Positions 61,869 through 64,000 of a DNA stretch of 64,000 nucleotides are shown here, one piece after another (within the stretch, counting starts at the first letter, position 1; every line of letters starts with the position of its first letter). The stretch is from the NCBI RefSeq assembly GCF_000975265.2, contig NZ_CP083405.1, forward strand, positions 2,108,001 to 2,172,000, read 5' to 3'. The DNA is from Mycobacterium lepromatosis. Its GTDB lineage: Bacteria; Actinomycetota; Actinomycetes; Mycobacteriales; Mycobacteriaceae. The notes beneath the pieces are model-generated. The model was not told the origin of the DNA. It did not search any database and worked only from the letters and a program-made list of their open reading frames with translations. Both the position numbers and the translations under genes were made by a program.

Positions 61869-63005
61869 CTAACGACTGGTAAAGGTCTCGCGCAGACGGC
61901 TGAACAGTCCGCCGCCGGCCGCATGCGTCGAGCGAACCTCGGCCACGTCACGGCTGCGACGACTCTTCAGTTCGCGTAGCAGTTCGGTGTCATGCTGGTC
62001 CAGCCGAGTGGGGACCATCACCTCGACATGGACATGCAAATTGCCCCGAGTGTTGGAACGCAAGTGGGGCATCCCTTGGCCGCGCAATTCGATGACCGAA
62101 CCCGGTTGCGTCCCAGGCAAAATATCGATCTCACTCATGCCACCCAAGATGGCATCTACGGTGATCGTGGTGCCCAGCGCCGCGTCGACCATAGGCACCG
62201 AAACCGTGCAGTGCAGATCGTCTCCGTCGCGAACAAAGATGTCGTGGGCCTGCTCGTGGACCTCGACATACAAGTCGCCTGCTGGCCCTCCCCCGGGCCC
62301 AACCTCCCCCTGGGCGGCGAGCCGGACCCGCATCCCGTCACCAACACCGGCGGGGATCTTAACGATGATCTCCCGACGGGCGCGCACCCTACCGTCGCCA
62401 ACGCATTGGCAGCACGGGTCGGGGATTACGACCCCAACACCCCGGCAGGTGGGACATGGCCGCGCCGTCACCATCTGACCTAGCAGTGAACGCTGCACGG
62501 TCTGCACCTCCCCACGACCACCGCACGTGTCGCAGGGTATCGGCGCAGAATCGCCGTTGGTGCCCTTTCCCTGGCATCGGTCGCATAGCACCGCGGTGTC
62601 AACGGTGACCTGCTTGGTGACACCGGTTGCGCACTCTTCAAGGTCGAGCCACATCGGCAACAACGAGTCCGACCCCGGCCGCACCCGACCGATGGGACCA
62701 CGTGATGCCGAACCTCCGCCGAAGAAGGCTTCGAATACATCACCTAAGCCACCAAAGCCGCCGAACCCTGACGCAGATGCTGCGGCGTTTTCCATTGGAT
62801 CCCCGCCCAAATCGACGATTCGACGCTTCTCCGGGTCGCTCAGCACCTCGTAAGCCATGCTGATTTCCTTGAATTTCGCCTGCGCAGCCTCATCGGGATT
62901 GATGTCGGGATGCAGTTCGCGCGCTAGCTTGCGATAGGCACGCTTGATGTCCGCATCGCTGGCATTCCTGTTCACGCCGAGCAGCCCGTAATAATCGCGT
63001 GCCAC
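61869..63005 (-). CDS. dnaJ2: Chaperone DnaJ2
   Basis: 378 residues from the GTG at 63005. J domain with HPD at 32-34 ([14 protein letters not shown]), a Gly/Phe linker ([20 protein letters not shown]), four zinc repeats ([32 protein letters not shown]) and a C-terminal substrate domain with [14 protein letters not shown]. Second mycobacterial DnaJ, distinct from the dnaK-linked one. 72 bases downstream of hrcA. Confidence 0.97.
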   Translation of the reverse strand: MARDYYGLLGVNRNASDADIKRAYRKLARELHPDINPDEAAQAKFKEISMAYEVLSDPEKRRIVDLGGDPMENAAASASGFGGFGGLGDVFEAFFGGGSASRGPIGRVRPGSDSLLPMWLDLEECATGVTKQVTVDTAVLCDRCQGKGTNGDSAPIPCDTCGGRGEVQTVQRSLLGQMVTARPCPTCRGVGVVIPDPCCQCVGDGRVRARREIIVKIPAGVGDGMRVRLAAQGEVGPGGGPAGDLYVEVHEQAHDIFVRDGDDLHCTVSVPMVDAALGTTITVDAILGGMSEIDILPGTQPGSVIELRGQGMPHLRSNTRGNLHVHVEVMVPTRLDQHDTELLRELKSRRSRDVAEVRSTHAAGGGLFSRLRETFTSR

Positions 63006-63077
63006 GCCTAACTCTCCTAGCAGCGTCTTATGCCGCTTCTAAGCGGCTGTCCATAGATTCCGTAGCGGGTGCGTGTT

Positions 63078-64000
63078 TCACCGGGCACCCAAAACTTCGC
63101 CGATATACAAAGCAACCGCAGCGACACTGGCGATAGTTCCCGGATAATCCATCCGAGTAGGCCCCAGCACACCCATGCCGCCGTAGACAGTACCCGAGGT
63201 GCCGTAGGCGGTGGACACCATCGAGGTACCCATTATCTGCTCAGCCGCCGTTTCGTGACCAATACGCACAGTCACCTTGCCAGCCTCCTGCTGAGCGGCT
63301 AGCAGGCGCAAGACCACCACCTGCTCTTCGAGCGCTTCTAAGATGGATCGCAGTGAACCACCGAAGTCCGCAGAGTTACGGGTCAGGTTGGCAGTGCCAC
63401 CCAGCAACAAGCGTTCTTCGGTATGCTCGACTAGCGATTCCAGCAATACACTCGCCGAGCGGACGACGGCGTTAGCCAGCCCGCCTGTACCCCGAAACTG
63501 TCCGACGAGGTCGGCCACCGCGGCCGAGGCCGCCGGCAGTTTCTTGCCTCCCATCGCCTGGCTGAGCATTTCACGTAGCTGGGAGAGCTGGTAATCGTCG
63601 ATAACATCACCGAGTTCAGCGATACGCTGATCCACCCGACCGGACTCAGTGATAACCACCATCAGCAACCTGGCCGGGCTCAGCGCGATCACTTCCAGAT
63701 GGCGAACGGTCGACGTCGACAAGGTCGGATACTGAACCACGGCCACCTGACAGGTCAGCTGAGCCAATAGTCGCACCGCGCGGCGCAGCACGTCGTCGAG
63801 GTCGACACCGGACTCCAGGAAGCTTTGGATCGTCCGCCGCTCGGCCGCTGATAGCGGCTTAACGTCTTCGAGTCGATCGACAAACTCGCGGTAGCCCTTC
63901 TCCGTGGGCACTCGCCCGGAGCTGGTGTGCGGCTGGGTGATGTACCCTTCGGCCTCTAACACCGCCATATCGTTGCGGATAGTTGCGCTGGACACGCCTA
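63078..64000 (-). CDS. hrcA: Heat-inducible transcription repressor HrcA, 5' end outside window
   Basis: The frame is open from 63078 to the window edge (307 codons of about 343). HrcA represses groE-type operons by binding [25 protein letters not shown] is the winged helix-turn-helix, [19 protein letters not shown] follows, and the C-terminal domain includes [12 protein letters not shown] and [18 protein letters not shown]. An internal ATG is not the start, since family sequence (GVSSAT) continues to base 64000. No CIRCE element is inside the window. Confidence 0.95.
   Translation of the reverse strand, partial: GVSSATIRNDMAVLEAEGYITQPHTSSGRVPTEKGYREFVDRLEDVKPLSAAERRTIQSFLESGVDLDDVLRRAVRLLAQLTCQVAVVQYPTLSTSTVRHLEVIALSPARLLMVVITESGRVDQRIAELGDVIDDYQLSQLREMLSQAMGGKKLPAASAAVADLVGQFRGTGGLANAVVRSASVLLESLVEHTEERLLLGGTANLTRNSADFGGSLRSILEALEEQVVVLRLLAAQQEAGKVTVRIGHETAAEQIMGTSMVSTAYGTSGTVYGGMGVLGPTRMDYPGTIASVAAVALYIGEVLGAR

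Overview
The window reads as a chromosome segment of a leprosy bacillus (Mycobacterium leprae or M. lepromatosis). The intact proteins closely match M. tuberculosis proteins as I remember them (PimE, FtsEX, SmpB, FprA, FadE23/24, UvrD2, UppS, RecO, Era, PhoH, DnaJ2, HrcA). Between them lie long stretches of decayed genes that can still be read in three shifting frames. Moderate GC content and wholesale pseudogenisation are the leprosy-bacillus signature. I could not run a search, so the species is an inference. M. tuberculosis locus names (Rv numbers) are quoted from memory as orthology guides.

Layout. (1) 1-17.3 kb follows M. tuberculosis Rv1165 to Rv1151c, inverted: typA (cut by the window edge), a dead nitrate reductase operon narIJHG, dead mutT2, pterin dehydratase, pimE, two secreted Ala/Pro-rich proteins, five small pseudogenes, an intact sirtuin and an IS30-type transposase relic with 88-bp perfect inverted arms. 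(2) 17.3-24.6 kb is a fully decayed accessory stretch: flavin monooxygenase, DUF808 membrane protein, group II intron maturase, NAD(P)/FAD oxidoreductase and nucleoside phosphorylase. (3) 24.6-32.9 kb matches Rv3098-Rv3107c: tmRNA, a dead mycothiol-dependent isomerase, smpB-ftsX-ftsE, a dead mechanosensitive channel, prfB, fprA and dead agpS. (4) 33.4-40.5 kb matches Rv3137-Rv3160c: hisN, fadE24 and fadE23 live; fadB4, nuoN and a TetR regulator dead. (5) 40.7-52.3 kb: initiator tRNA, then Rv3193c-Rv3198A, with three membrane or protease-type genes, an ABC1 kinase and uvrD2 live, and Rv3196, whiB7 and mrx2 dead. (6) 53.5-64 kb matches Rv2361c-Rv2374c: uppS, recO, era, ybeY, phoH, rsmE, dnaJ2 and hrcA live; amiA2, Rv2365c and Rv2366c dead.

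How the genes fit together. What survives is essential housekeeping: envelope lipid synthesis (UppS, PimE), division (FtsEX), ribosome rescue (tmRNA and SmpB), translation termination and ribosome maturation (PrfB, Era, YbeY, RsmE), repair (RecO, UvrD2) and heat-shock control (HrcA, DnaJ2). What is lost is respiratory flexibility (nitrate reductase, complex I), detoxification and regulation (whiB7, TetR). No CRISPR array, prophage or intact mobile element was seen. The most unusual structural signal is a set of perfect inverted duplications, two of them inside pseudogenes exactly where native coding sequence is missing.
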